From: Eubacteriales bacterium
GTDB lineage: Bacteria; Bacillota; Clostridia; Peptostreptococcales; Anaerovoracaceae
Length of the DNA: 6,534 nt
Direction of reading: 5' to 3'
Assembly: GCA_028680875.1 (NCBI GenBank)
Contig: JAQUJQ010000090.1
Location: 1-6,534, forward strand
Shown one piece after another: positions 6,301-6,534 of the stretch. The stretch's first letter is position 1; each line of letters starts with the position of its first letter. The notes below the pieces were generated by a model, which was given only the letters and a program-made list of their open reading frames with translations, searched no databases and was not told the origin of the DNA. Both the position numbers and the translations under genes were made by a program.

Positions 6301-6527
6301 TTTTCCACAGATGCCAAGGCTTGCTCCAAGGGTTTTGTAACCATGGTCTCAACTTCCTCAGGTGCTGCATTTGGATATTGGACAAAGACGATTGCTACCG
6401 GTAATTCGATTTCAGGCAGCAGATCAGCAGGAATTCCAATAAGAGATACAAAACCCACAAGAATTATTATTAGTACCATCATGGCCGTAGTTACAGGATG
6501 TTTTATTGCTAATTTTGAAAAGTTCAT
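3390..6527 (-). CDS. RND efflux permease, HAE1/SwrC-like (AcrB superfamily)
   Basis: A 1045-residue proton-driven pump of the resistance-nodulation-division superfamily, the normal length for the HAE1 group. The order is typical: first membrane helix (about 12-31), large extracytoplasmic loop (32-333), helices 2-6 (334-487), cytoplasmic linker (488-535), helix 7 (537-557), second large loop (558-856), helices 8-12 (858-1013) and a charged cytoplasmic tail (1014-1045). Family motifs include IPADLLPEIELP (32-43), YPNAAPEEVE (51-60), RTPGVASVDNYGG (166-178), GMLVDNSIVALEN (394-406) and RLRPILMT (958-965). In the proton relay, D398 matches AcrB Asp407, but the next position is N399 instead of a second Asp, and helix 10 has N929 where AcrB has Lys940. 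Such changes are known in Gram-positive SwrC-like relatives. Substrate is unknown; amphipathic drugs, lipopeptides or lipids are possible. A membrane-fusion adaptor gene is expected upstream, beyond the right edge. The start matches the conserved N-terminus of the family. Confidence 0.92.
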   Translation of the reverse strand: MNFSKLAIKHPVTTAMMVLIIILVGFVSLIGIPADLLPEIELPVAIVFVQYPNAAPEEVETMVTKPLEQALASVENMDSIASLTTEGTSIVMVQFALKTDMDFATLDMREKISMVESFLPEDSSQPMVLKMNMDFTPVVQVYVSGDMPLAELNYQVENQVLSYLERTPGVASVDNYGGIEEEVSIRFDQEKLAGYDLTLSTISQLLAAENINLPSGEVSKGSTKMIVRTMGEFSSIDEIKQLPIPLKDRSIIYLSDLASIEQGYQEQNSISRVDTMNAIGLSITKQSTANTVDVSNEVADTLETLNEKFPDLTFTVGFDQADYIKSSISSVAKSALIGGILAILIIFLFLRNASSTLIIAISIPTSFFATFALMNLTGMTLNLITLSALTLAVGMLVDNSIVALENIFRVSTDEKGLSSFDAALIGSKQIALAVSASTLTSIVVYLPIALSSGIASMLFDDFCWTFIIALSSSLIIALSVVPMLSSKLLNRGTSLNYLRIGKRHYSYRLIPYFTRLIDWLTIYYEEVISKALKHRKKVVLICLLIFILSSALIGVVGMEFLPASDEAMFTVNIDTPYGTSLKEKSILIKQIEDYILALPELKHCTADIGLTSSFIGGETSSLSVTLIPKQNRERSIWEIIDDVEKKFQTLTGAEISVIESSSVTQLMGGSDITISVKGPDLNTLRTIGEDLSKKFLTVPGVAKTSTSIVEGSPEVKVILDRGTAAFYGITAYQLASNLDNALSGTTSTKLKIDGKEIDVNLSLSDTYKDSIDNMQQILIPTPMGSTVPVGQITNLEFGNSPSRIDRIDQQRYISINIAIDGDDLAGVSKGVFANVDNYPFPDGYTYDDGGLYEQMTDAFGDLLLALLVAILLVYMVLASQFESLTQPFIVMMSIPFSMSGAFLALFFTGKTLSVTSFLGLIMLVGIVVNNSILLIEFIRQNKTQMDRNQAIILAGKYRLRPILMTTITTCVGMIPLSLGLGDGGEILSPLGVSIIGGLIGSTLVTLILIPVLYSIADDGKIKRQEKKEYRSKEIQALEESWKKER

Positions 6528-6530
6528 ATT

Positions 6531-6534
6531 TCCT
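6531..6534 (-). promoter_or_regulatory. Partial ribosome-binding site of the RND gene at the window edge
   Basis: AGGA on the - strand, three bases before the ATG at 6527-6525. This spacing is short, and the core may extend beyond the window, so only the edge of the Shine-Dalgarno sequence may be visible. Confidence 0.45.

Noticed and set aside
1..6534. CRISPR array, tRNA, rRNA or insertion sequence ends
   Set aside because: I saw no regularly spaced repeats, cloverleaf-like sequence, rRNA signature or transposase with terminal repeats in the window.

Overview
The window holds the 3' tail of a bacterial group II intron on the + strand (left edge), followed by three full-length genes, all on the - strand. 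In transcription order these are an RND-family efflux permease (3390-6527), an NCS1-family nucleobase/hydantoin/allantoin-type transporter (1650-3164) and a dihydropyrimidinase/hydantoinase (139-1524). Strong GGAGGT ribosome-binding sites, moderately AT-rich DNA, an HAE1/SwrC-like RND protein and a class C type intron suggest a Firmicutes/Clostridia-like anaerobe. The exact taxon cannot be read from this sequence. An RND pump would suit a diderm Firmicute, but monoderm relatives carry such pumps too.

Region by region. Positions 1-42 encode the last 13 codons of what looks like the intron-encoded reverse transcriptase. Positions 51-82 fold as intron domain V, with a CGC triad containing the characteristic G.U pair. 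Positions 85-123 fold as domain VI, with a bulged A120 seven positions from a predicted 3' splice site after T126. Only 12 bases separate that site from the hydantoinase stop codon. The hydantoinase and the transporter form a likely uptake-and-hydrolysis pair read right to left, with 125 bases between them that contain two inverted repeats. The 225 bases between the transporter and the RND gene carry two candidate terminators for the RND gene and a candidate promoter for the transporter.

How the genes work together. The transporter keeps residues matching the hydantoin-binding Trp/Gln of the structurally known NCS1 protein Mhp1. The enzyme keeps all metal ligands and the carboxylatable lysine of the hydantoinase/dihydropyrimidinase family. 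The simplest reading is import of a cyclic ureide (hydantoin, dihydropyrimidine or similar) and its ring opening to an N-carbamoyl amino acid. No carbamoylase or dihydropyrimidine dehydrogenase is present here. The RND pump looks like a separate transcription unit, probably downstream of an adaptor gene that would lie off the right edge.

No clearly new biological system is visible. The least obvious content is the intron end, which is not evident from ORFs and sits antisense against the 3' end of the hydantoinase gene.
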